From assembly GCA_014803815.1 (NCBI GenBank), contig JAAVAY010000027.1:1-12478 (forward strand): a stretch of DNA of 12,478 bases. Direction: 5' to 3'. Of this stretch, positions 6,481 to 12,478 are shown in pieces (the stretch's first letter is position 1; every line of letters starts with the position of its first letter). The translations under genes were made by a program, and so were the position numbers. The notes beneath the pieces were generated by a model. That model saw nothing but the letters and a program-made list of their open reading frames with translations, made no database searches and was not told the DNA's origin. The DNA comes from Allobaculum sp. GTDB lineage: Bacteria > Bacillota_I > Bacilli_A > Erysipelotrichales > Erysipelotrichaceae.

Positions 6481-7926
6481 TTATTCAAGGACAGTTTGCA
6501 CATCTAAGCACAAAACCTCTTCGCCCGTCTTGACGAGAGTTTTGACGATTGTCTCTTTAGGCAAGTAATCCTTCATCAAATACACCCCATAGCCATCTTC
6601 CAAATAAAAGACGGGATAGGTGTATGTCTGCCCATTGGGCCAAGTGGTCTCAAGGTAGATCTCGCTATTTTCGGAAAGATTGGGAATGGTTCCCGAGATA
6701 TACATCCAGCCTTCAGCATCACGCAAATTTAAAATGGACGAAGTCTGAATACTGGATTCCTTAGCCGTGGCGTCTTGGCTGATTTGAGCTGTTTCTTTGA
6801 GCGCTTGTTCTTTTTCTTCCACCCCATCCGCTAAAGTGTAGGTCATATTTTGTACCACTGGCATTTTCATAATCGCAGCTTGTTCTTGAAAGGCACTCAT
6901 GCGTCGTTCGGCGCGTTCAATGATCACCCATTGCGGTTTTAAGGCCTCAATTTGGATTAAGTTGTATGGCGTTAAGCGGGAGAAGTAGCTCTTAGCAAAA
7001 TGATTGGCAAAAAAAGGAGCGAGAGCTTCACCAAAGGAATCGCGAAACATCAAAAGCATGCCCGAGCCAGCGGGATTTGAAGTTTCAATCCAGTTATCCA
7101 TGAAATCAACAATCTCATTATCCACCTGAAAGGAAAAAGCCTTGTTGTAATCGTAGTCGACTTCAGGCGTAGCGCTTTCTGGATTGAGCATAGTATCTAA
7201 ATCGGATTCATGAGTAGGCATAGGGGTGGGGGTGAAGGTGGATAAATCGTTGTGTTCAATGCCCATGGCATCCATCAAAGTATTGTAGGCCACTAAAGCC
7301 CCCTCGTTTGTCCAATGGGAATCCTTGTGGAAATATAAGGTCCGTTCATCGTTGGATAAAGGCGTTTTCAAATCCACACACGGAATCCCTCCCTGAGCTA
7401 AGGCATTCATCAAACGATCGATGTCCTTGTCTTCGGTTTCTAAGTAGCGATCTTTCATCTGTTCGGGGTAAACGGTGTTTTTGTTGGGAACAATGGTGAC
7501 CAAAAAGCGAGATCCTTGAGAAGTGATGGAGTATTGGATGAGCTGCAGGTTATGGACGATGTTGTGGATTTGGCGATCGCTCAAGCGATTGAGGCCCGTG
7601 AAGTTATCAAGGGTTTCTTGGTAAAATAACCAATCCTCCTTGCCCCGCAACACATTGCGAATGCTCGATTCGCGAAAGAGACCATTTTCCAAATCCGCAT
7701 AGGCTGTAATCAGCCAAGAGCGAAAGGCAAAGTGATCATCAAACCAATTTCCAAGCTCAGAAAGAATCTTCGCGTTGAATTGACCATTTTCCATGAGAGT
7801 AGGAAAGGCAGCGAGTTCTCGCTTTTCACTGGTTTCATCGCTTGACCAAAAGGCCATGCCCACAAGCGGAAGAAGCAAAGTAGCGATCAATACCGTGGTA
7901 AATAATTTTGGGAGTAAATTTTTCAT
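6481..7926 (-). CDS. DHHW/AlgJ-AlgX-like SGNH protein, O-acetyltransferase partner
   Basis: Likely the extracytoplasmic half of a two-protein polysaccharide O-acetylation system; MBOAT proteins pass acetyl groups across the membrane and AlgJ/AlgX-type SGNH proteins act on the polymer outside. The 481-residue protein starts with an uncleaved anchor or signal segment (about 5-27). It then has the family N-terminal block (KRELAAFP, FDDHFAFRSWL), a GKEDWLFY stretch, VPNKNTVYPE (146-155), the catalytic Asp-x-His of KDSHWTNEGA (Asp202, His204) and the nucleophile Ser297 in MFRDSFGEAL, where AlgX has GDSF. Residues about 380-481 form an extra beta-rich C-terminal region (WMYISGTIPN, YLETTWPNGQTYTYPVF). 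It starts five bases after the MBOAT stop with no visible Shine-Dalgarno, which suggests translational coupling. The substrate polymer is unknown. Confidence 0.9.
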   Translation of the reverse strand: MKNLLPKLFTTVLIATLLLPLVGMAFWSSDETSEKRELAAFPTLMENGQFNAKILSELGNWFDDHFAFRSWLITAYADLENGLFRESSIRNVLRGKEDWLFYQETLDNFTGLNRLSDRQIHNIVHNLQLIQYSITSQGSRFLVTIVPNKNTVYPEQMKDRYLETEDKDIDRLMNALAQGGIPCVDLKTPLSNDERTLYFHKDSHWTNEGALVAYNTLMDAMGIEHNDLSTFTPTPMPTHESDLDTMLNPESATPEVDYDYNKAFSFQVDNEIVDFMDNWIETSNPAGSGMLLMFRDSFGEALAPFFANHFAKSYFSRLTPYNLIQIEALKPQWVIIERAERRMSAFQEQAAIMKMPVVQNMTYTLADGVEEKEQALKETAQISQDATAKESSIQTSSILNLRDAEGWMYISGTIPNLSENSEIYLETTWPNGQTYTYPVFYLEDGYGVYLMKDYLPKETIVKTLVKTGEEVLCLDVQTVLE

Positions 7927-7931
7927 AGTAT

Positions 7932-9308
7932 TTAAAAACGGAAATAAATAAAGGGATTATAGGTTCCCGCTGAAAGCGCCAAGATGCAAACCACCAATAG
8001 TGCATAGCCACCAAGATAAGACCAGCCAACCATCGGAGACTCATCAAAGTTTACTTGTTGCCACAAAGGAGCACTGCCTACAGCAGCAGCGACTAGAGCT
8101 AGGGCTAAAACAGGGGAGCAAACCGAATACAACAAAGCCATCGAGTTCCAATCGAAGTGGAAGCCTATAAACATCTGCGTGATCATAAAGAGGCCTTGGC
8201 TAACCGTGTCGGCTCGAAACATCACAAAGCCCACAATGACAATGAGCATGGTTCCAAGCCAGCCGATGAATTTAGGCAAACGGTTGAGATGGAGCAGATC
8301 TTCAAGCACGATGAAGCAACCATGCCAAAGCCCCCATAACACAAAAGTTAAATTGGCTCCATGCCAAATGCCAGTAGCCAAAAAGACGATCAGCTTGTTC
8401 ACATAAGTGCGAATAGTTCCCTTTCGATTTCCCCCTAAAGGGATATAGAGGTATTCGCGAAACCATGTGGACAAAGAGATATGCCAGCGTCGCCAAAACT
8501 CTTGAATGGAGCATGAGATATAAGGGTAGTTGAAGTTTTGGTGAAAGTGAAAGCCAAACACTTCCCCAAGCCCAATGGCCATATCCGAATAGCCAGAGAA
8601 ATCAAAGTAGATTTGGAACAAGTAACAAAGAGCCGCCAGCCAAGCGCTGCCGATATTGATGTAGGAAGGGTTCGCCGCAAAGAGCAAATCAACGGTACTC
8701 GCCAAAGTATTGGAAATAAGTACCTTTTTTCCAAGCCCTACACAAAAACGACGAAAACCAAGAGCGGTGGTTTGGGAATCCATGGAGCGATGTTCAATTT
8801 CCACAGCGACATCGTGATACTTCACGATTGGACCCGCAATGAGCTGGGGAAAAAGGGAAATGTAGAGCATCACATGCCACAAACTTTTTTGGGCAGGCAC
8901 ATCTTGGCGATACACATCGATAACATAGCTCAAAGCCTGAAAAGTAAAAAAGGAAATTCCTACTGGCAAAGGCAAGTGGGGCAGGGCAATCGTTAAGCCA
9001 AATAAAGCATTAATCCCACTTAAGGCTAAGTCCAAATACTTAAAGACAAACAACAAGCCGATATTAATCACGATGGCGAGCCACAAGGCCCATTTTTGGG
9101 GGCCATTTTTCATGGCAAGGCCTAAAAGCCAGTTGACCAGTACGCTAAAGAGCATCAACAAGACATAATATGGTTCTCCATAGGCGTAAAAGAGGAGTGA
9201 GGCAACAATCAATAAGCCATTTTGATAGGGAATGGACTTGGAAAGTCGACTCAATAAAAACACCACGGGCAAAAATACGCATAAGAAGACCATGGAAGAA
9301 AAAACCAA
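7932..9308 (-). CDS. MBOAT O-acyltransferase (AlgI/DltB-like)
   Basis: A multi-pass membrane enzyme that moves acetyl groups to the outside for transfer to a cell-envelope polysaccharide. The 458 residues contain about ten hydrophobic segments and the family signatures LPVGISFFTFQALSYVIDVYR, PQLIAGPI, YFDFSGYSDMAIGLG, FWRRWHISLSTWFREYLYIPLGG (about 271-293) and the active-site region ATGIWHGANLTF with His316; a second His lies in GLWHG. The start is TTG at 9308: a near-perfect AAGGAGG lies seven bases upstream and the resulting N-terminus VFSSMVFLCVFLPVV matches the usual AlgI opening. The frame is open 23 codons further, but without a ribosome site or family match. It is the first gene of a three-gene operon with the DHHW partner and lipoprotein. 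No clear promoter was identified in 9309-9476. Confidence 0.95.
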   Translation of the reverse strand: MVFSSMVFLCVFLPVVFLLSRLSKSIPYQNGLLIVASLLFYAYGEPYYVLLMLFSVLVNWLLGLAMKNGPQKWALWLAIVINIGLLFVFKYLDLALSGINALFGLTIALPHLPLPVGISFFTFQALSYVIDVYRQDVPAQKSLWHVMLYISLFPQLIAGPIVKYHDVAVEIEHRSMDSQTTALGFRRFCVGLGKKVLISNTLASTVDLLFAANPSYINIGSAWLAALCYLFQIYFDFSGYSDMAIGLGEVFGFHFHQNFNYPYISCSIQEFWRRWHISLSTWFREYLYIPLGGNRKGTIRTYVNKLIVFLATGIWHGANLTFVLWGLWHGCFIVLEDLLHLNRLPKFIGWLGTMLIVIVGFVMFRADTVSQGLFMITQMFIGFHFDWNSMALLYSVCSPVLALALVAAAVGSAPLWQQVNFDESPMVGWSYLGGYALLVVCILALSAGTYNPFIYFRF

Positions 9309-9476
9309 GCAAAATCCTCCTTTCCAAGAGCATGGAGCAAACAAGGCTTGGACTTGTTTTGCCAACGCTATGCCCATATTTTGGCAATAGCTGTCCCTAT
9401 TTTACTCACAAAGACTTTACCAAATACAGGAGAAATCACCTAAGCCTTACGCATTTTGTTTTAAGAAAGGAAGGAT

Positions 9477-9512
9477 AAAAAAAAAGACAAAGTCCGAACG
9501 AACTTTGTCTTT
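9477..9512 (-). terminator. Rho-independent terminator after the DUF5648/transglutaminase gene
   Basis: On the minus strand AAAGACAAAGT (9512-9502) pairs perfectly with ACTTTGTCTTT (9493-9483) over an 8-base loop and is followed by six Ts. The 11-bp stem is seven bases beyond the stop codon and separates this gene from the MBOAT operon. Confidence 0.95.
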
Positions 9513-9519
9513 AAGATGA

Positions 9520-11109
9520 TTAATAGTGATAGCTTTCGACAGTGTAGACGAAAGTAGGACGCTCTTTGGGTTGCATGTAGCAAAGATCGGCTTTAAAGCC
9601 TTGGGCAAAGCTACCATCAAAGATGTACCACTTGCCATCGATATTAAGCTCAGCCCAACCGTGTTCTTCTTGGCCATTGACCGTTTTCACCGTTCCTTTA
9701 GCCAAGCGCCCTTCATAGCCTAAATTGCGGGCCAATGATAAAAACGTCGAGGCAAAGGTATAACAGTTTCCCGTATGGCTTTCTAAGCCATATAGAGCAA
9801 AGTTTTGTACGTGGGTACGCCCTTCTGGTGGAGTGCGCCATTGGGGATTAAAGGCTTTGTAGACGATGGTTTGATACGTCCAATCAAAGCAATTTCTTAA
9901 ATCCTTCCCCACCAAATCATACACGTCGTAGCAATCGAGCATGATTCGCTCATCTACAGAGAGGGTTTGTTTTTCTCCATCAGGGCCATAGCTTACGCCA
10001 TCAACCGTGCAATCTTTAAGCATCGCCCCATCATCACCAAAGCAAACAATACTATTTTTATCTTTGCCACTTTCCTCTTTACTCAAAACCATAGAACCAA
10101 TTTTGGCTTCTCCAGTTTTGGGATCGAGGTAGTAGGTTTTGCCTTCATATTCAGTCCATCCGGTCAATTTTTGACCTTGGGTATCGAGAATATAAATCTT
10201 ATCTCCCTCTTGGACCAAACCAGTAAGAGTCGTCAAATACCCATCATCATCTAAAAGATAGGCATCGCCCTCGATCGTTTGAAGACCCGTTAAAGGTTCA
10301 AGCGTTTCGATATTCATGTATTGAATTCCTCTATCGGTTTGGACTTTGGAGTAAGGGGTTAAGCCATACCAGCCAATTTTTTCATCAAGCCATCCCCCAC
10401 CAGTGAGGTGGTTCGCTTCAGTTTGGGATACGGTATAGTTATGGTTACGAATATAGTCGTTGGGATTGTATTGACGATACACCGCACTAGCATTCACTTC
10501 ATCCCCATCAAAGGATTTCCAGCCAATCCCCTCATCTTTCCAACCCGCTTTGACAAGGGCATCGCGTTCAGCGGTATCGGTAGTGTAGTGGTGGTCACCT
10601 TCGGGATTGTATAAGCGATAGACATCTAGACCACTATGGATTGGAGCATACCAACCAATTCCTTCATCTTTCCAGCCTTCTTCCACTAATTGATCGCGTT
10701 CTTCTTGGCTAGCCGTATAAAAATGCTCGCCTGAACTTTTGTTATAAAGGCGATACATGGGAGTCATCTCAAAGGTTTCTAAGATTTGATCGACTTGATC
10801 CATCTTGGCTTTGAGTTGCTCTTTTTCGCTTTCAGAAGCCTTAGCGTATTGATCGGCTAACTCTTTGGCATACACTTTCCATTCGTAAATGGTGCCAGTG
10901 CCTGGTGTTTCTAGATTTGTCGCCTTTTGGCTGGTTTCCATTTCTTCAATGGACGTTTCTACACCATTAAGAGTGCTTTCTTGTAGGCTAGTCTGACTGG
11001 TTTCATCTTCCATTTCCTGCGCCAAAAGGGGCATAGAAAAAGCGGAAAGAGACATGGAGCTAGCGGCTAAGGCAAGAAGCATCTTTTTATAAAAAGGATA
11101 TGTGTTCAT
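9520..11109 (-). CDS. Secreted protein: DUF5648 repeats, cell-wall-binding repeats, transglutaminase-like domain
   Basis: A predicted exported wall-associated protein of 529 residues whose C-terminal domain is a papain-like transglutaminase fold (protease, crosslinker or amidase role cannot be told apart). Signal peptide 1-30, with cleavage near PLLAQE. An acidic/helical spacer (31-115) follows. Three DUF5648-type repeats, each ending in GW.DEGIGW or a variant, cover about 118-155, 164-198 and 210-248 (YRLYN...HFYT, YRLYNPEGDHHYTT, YRQYNPND...HNYT). Choline/cell-wall-binding-like repeats cover about 262-345 (LTGWTEYEGKTYYLDPKTGEA). The transglutaminase core at 388-529 has Cys449 in GNCYTFASTF, His483 in EEHGWAEL and Asp498 in YIFDGSF, a complete triad. 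The ATG at 11109 has AAGAGG upstream. A long leader with a possible attenuator precedes it. It is a tandem paralogue of the gene at 11687-12478. Confidence 0.92.
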   Translation of the reverse strand: MNTYPFYKKMLLALAASSMSLSAFSMPLLAQEMEDETSQTSLQESTLNGVETSIEEMETSQKATNLETPGTGTIYEWKVYAKELADQYAKASESEKEQLKAKMDQVDQILETFEMTPMYRLYNKSSGEHFYTASQEERDQLVEEGWKDEGIGWYAPIHSGLDVYRLYNPEGDHHYTTDTAERDALVKAGWKDEGIGWKSFDGDEVNASAVYRQYNPNDYIRNHNYTVSQTEANHLTGGGWLDEKIGWYGLTPYSKVQTDRGIQYMNIETLEPLTGLQTIEGDAYLLDDDGYLTTLTGLVQEGDKIYILDTQGQKLTGWTEYEGKTYYLDPKTGEAKIGSMVLSKEESGKDKNSIVCFGDDGAMLKDCTVDGVSYGPDGEKQTLSVDERIMLDCYDVYDLVGKDLRNCFDWTYQTIVYKAFNPQWRTPPEGRTHVQNFALYGLESHTGNCYTFASTFLSLARNLGYEGRLAKGTVKTVNGQEEHGWAELNIDGKWYIFDGSFAQGFKADLCYMQPKERPTFVYTVESYHY

Positions 11110-11160
11110 AAGGACCTCTTTTTTCTAAATATGAAACTTCAAGTCATGGAATTACCAAAC

Positions 11161-11190
11161 AATAAAAAGGCCACATCAAAAGATGTTGGC
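11161..11190 (-). terminator. Intrinsic terminator inside the leader of the transglutaminase gene
   Basis: On the minus strand GCCAACATC pairs with GATGTGGC (ACATC/GATGT plus GCC/GGC around one bulged A) over a TTTT loop, followed by CTTTTTATT. It lies upstream of the start codon on the same strand, which is expected of a premature terminator rather than an end-of-gene one. Confidence 0.65.
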
Positions 11191-11280
11191 AAAATATTGA
11201 ATGGCATTGATATTGCTTGCCTAGCCGTTCGGCTCAAGCAAACGAGAATATTCAGAATCTCGAAAATTCGGTTTCTGACT
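11161..11280 (-). promoter_or_regulatory. Leader with terminator/antiterminator layout (candidate riboswitch or attenuator)
   Basis: On the minus strand, downstream of a promoter, come: hairpin A TCAGAA/TTCTGA (11278-11273/11257-11252) with an inner CGAA/TTCG; hairpin B TTGCTTG/CAAGCAA (11241-11235/11219-11213) capped by AGCCG/CGGCT; and an intrinsic terminator. An alternative helix pairs GGCAA (11221-11217) and AATAT with ATATT and TTGCC (ending 11188). It shares bases with both hairpin B and the terminator's 5' arm, so it is exclusive with both. The leader lies about 50 bases upstream of the gene's Shine-Dalgarno. I recognise no known riboswitch class or T-box signature in it. Confidence 0.5.
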
Positions 11281-11286
11281 CAAAGA

Positions 11287-11315
11287 ATTTTAACAGTCAA
11301 GCGCTCTGCTCACAA
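11287..11315 (-). promoter_or_regulatory. Probable sigma-A promoter of the DUF5648/transglutaminase gene
   Basis: On the minus strand TTGTGA (11315-11310), a 17-base spacer and TAAAAT (11292-11287). The very A/T-rich stretch upstream (about 11340-11400) could act as an UP element. Transcription would start near 11280, giving a leader of about 170 bases. Confidence 0.6.
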
Positions 11316-11635
11316 GAAAATTTTAATAAAAAGTTGAATCTTACAACAAAAATTTAAAATTTTTTGAAAAATCACAAAAAATTGGAAAAAATTTAGAATT
11401 TATGCCAGATTTATCGAGAAAAAATAAGGAACGTTTTCTAGTTCTAGGCTAATCAAAAGACAAATTTCTTTGACTGGTGAAAAAAACGAAAAGGCATAAG
11501 GCCAGTCTTTCCTTTTATTTATATTACTTTATCCATAAAAAAGACGAAAACGTTTGAGTAAAAAGTCGGACACTTTTTATAGGCAAGAAACAATGGAGGA
11601 TAGGATAAAGAAAAATTCCTAAGATGGCCAAAAGA
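11316..11635. other. A/T-rich intergenic stretch without a gene
   Basis: No credible coding sequence on either strand. Small inverted repeats are visible: AAAAAGT/ACTTTTT at 11560-11578 (7-bp stem, CGGAC loop, able to fold on both strands) and GACTGG/CCAGTC near 11471-11505 with a long loop. 11340-11400 is almost all A and T. These may be leftover terminators or promoter-proximal sequence; no function is supported. Confidence 0.5.
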
Positions 11636-11671
11636 CGCAAAAAAGGACTATAGCTTGAGCTACAGTCCTTT
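11636..11671 (-). terminator. Rho-independent terminator after the partial DUF5648 gene
   Basis: On the minus strand AAAGGACT (11671-11664) pairs with AGTCCTTT (11649-11642), with TAGCT/AGCTA continuing the stem inside, followed by a run of Ts. It lies 15 bases after the stop codon, so the two paralogous genes are transcribed separately. Confidence 0.93.
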
Positions 11672-11686
11672 AAAGGCTTCAAGGAA

Positions 11687-12478
11687 TTAGCGATGAGCTT
11701 CTAACCACGCTTCTTGCTCTTCATCAAGATTTACTAAATCACCATTCGCATCAAATTCATGACCATCAACGGTAGTATTGCGTAACAAGCGTCCAAATTG
11801 GTCAAAACCGACAATGCGGGCTCGTTGACCATCTTGTTCTTTAGTGAGCTTTTGAATACCTGTTAAGGCTACAAACGTCTTGCGATCAAAGTAATAGGTA
11901 TGATCATCGTACTTTTGCCATCCCGATAGGCGCTCTCCATCCTCACTACATAAGATAAATTCACCGTTTAAGAAGGCGAGTCCCTTTAACATTTCTCCAT
12001 TCGATTTAGGTAACAAATAGTAACGAACACCACAAATCGTTTGATCTCCAGTTAAAGGCTCCATGGTGTGGGTGTCATAAAAATAAGTAGAACCATTGGC
12101 GTTAACCACTTTAGAATAAGGAGCTACGCCATACCAACCGATTTCTTCATCTTTCCAACCCAATTGAATCAACGACTTCATTTCGCTTACTGACATAGTG
12201 TAATTGTGGTTGCAAATTTTCTCGTTGGGATTGTATTGGCGATACACAGGAGCCGCATTGACTCCATCTTGTTTGCTTAAGGTTTTCCAGCCTACGCCTT
12301 CATAGACCCAACCGTATTTCACAAGCGCATCTCGCTCTTCTTTAGAAGTCGTATAGTGATGATCTCCTTCGGGATTGAATAAACGGTAGACAGGATCGCC
12401 TTCCGCTGGAGCATACCAGCCAATTCCCTCATTTTTCCAGCCATCTTCAATGAGTTGCGTCCGTTCAGATTCGCTTCC
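11687..12478 (-). CDS. DUF5648-repeat, cell-wall-binding-repeat protein (N-terminus beyond the right edge)
   Basis: The C-terminal 263 residues of a likely secreted surface protein; reading is open to the right edge, so signal peptide and further repeats should lie outside. The first 23 residues end a DUF5648 repeat (GWKNEGIGWYAP). Complete repeats follow at about 31-67 (YRLFNPEGDHHYTT...GW) and 78-117 (YRQYNPNE...HNYT...GWKDEEIGWYG). Then come cell-wall-binding-like repeats (about 120-205; LSGWQKYDDHTYYFDRKT) and a short tail ending LEEQEAWLEAHR-like. It aligns along its length with the neighbouring gene, but stops where that gene's transglutaminase domain begins. It is a paralogue without the enzymatic domain. 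Its own terminator follows the stop codon. Confidence 0.9.
   Translation of the reverse strand, partial: GSESERTQLIEDGWKNEGIGWYAPAEGDPVYRLFNPEGDHHYTTSKEERDALVKYGWVYEGVGWKTLSKQDGVNAAPVYRQYNPNEKICNHNYTMSVSEMKSLIQLGWKDEEIGWYGVAPYSKVVNANGSTYFYDTHTMEPLTGDQTICGVRYYLLPKSNGEMLKGLAFLNGEFILCSEDGERLSGWQKYDDHTYYFDRKTFVALTGIQKLTKEQDGQRARIVGFDQFGRLLRNTTVDGHEFDANGDLVNLDEEQEAWLEAHR

Noticed and set aside
8538..8996. Plus-strand frame antisense to the MBOAT gene
   Set aside because: The opposite strand encodes a clear MBOAT enzyme through the whole stretch, and this frame has no family features.
11110..11315. T-box or c-di-GMP-I riboswitch in this leader
   Set aside because: No TGG(N)ACCGCG-like T-box sequence and no c-di-GMP-I tetraloop/receptor pattern could be found; kept only as an unknown attenuator.
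11131..11337. 68-residue plus-strand frame in the intergenic leader
   Set aside because: No ribosome site; it overlaps the minus-strand promoter, hairpins and terminator, and the translation has no recognisable features.
11560..11578. AAAAAGT/ACTTTTT hairpin as a gene terminator
   Set aside because: No gene ends next to it and the stem is nearly all A-T; the strong terminator at 11636-11671 already serves the partial DUF5648 gene.

Overview
The window looks like a chromosomal segment from a low-GC Firmicute. Shine-Dalgarno sites are mostly AGAAAGGA-like, terminators are hairpin plus T-run, and the housekeeping genes are Firmicute-like. The DUF5648/cell-wall-binding secreted proteins and the AlgI/DHHW pair would fit a gut or oral anaerobe, perhaps Erysipelotrichia; that placement is inference.

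Layout. Positions 1-2166 (minus strand) hold tsaC (t6A synthesis) followed by lysS, which runs off the left edge. Divergent from these, on the plus strand, is mnmE (tRNA U34 modification). Its Shine-Dalgarno and start codon are separated from the coding sequence by what I read as a complete group I intron (about 2220-2683). A small DUF1622-type membrane protein and a LUD-domain protein follow on the plus strand. Two back-to-back terminators at 5300-5360 separate them from the minus-strand genes. Those are, in transcription order, an MBOAT O-acetyltransferase, its DHHW/AlgJ-like partner and a low-complexity lipoprotein, which form a likely cell-envelope polysaccharide acetylation operon. Upstream of that lie two tandem secreted paralogues with DUF5648 repeats and cell-wall-binding repeats. 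The complete one (9520-11109) also carries a C-terminal transglutaminase-like domain; the other is cut by the right edge.

Most interesting points. (1) The group I intron sits at the initiation codon of mnmE. All core helices P1-P9, including P9.0 to the 3' splice site, can be paired by eye. Unspliced RNA has no usable full-length start, and the predicted spliced junction places AUU, not AUG, where the start codon should be. (2) The long leader of the transglutaminase gene contains an intrinsic terminator whose 5' arm can instead pair with upstream sequence as an antiterminator, and that sequence in turn can pair inside another hairpin. This is the layout of a riboswitch or attenuator, and I recognise no known class.

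Three of the genes modify or charge tRNA (tsaC, lysS, mnmE); the right half is devoted to the cell surface. No tRNA, rRNA, CRISPR array or insertion sequence was seen.
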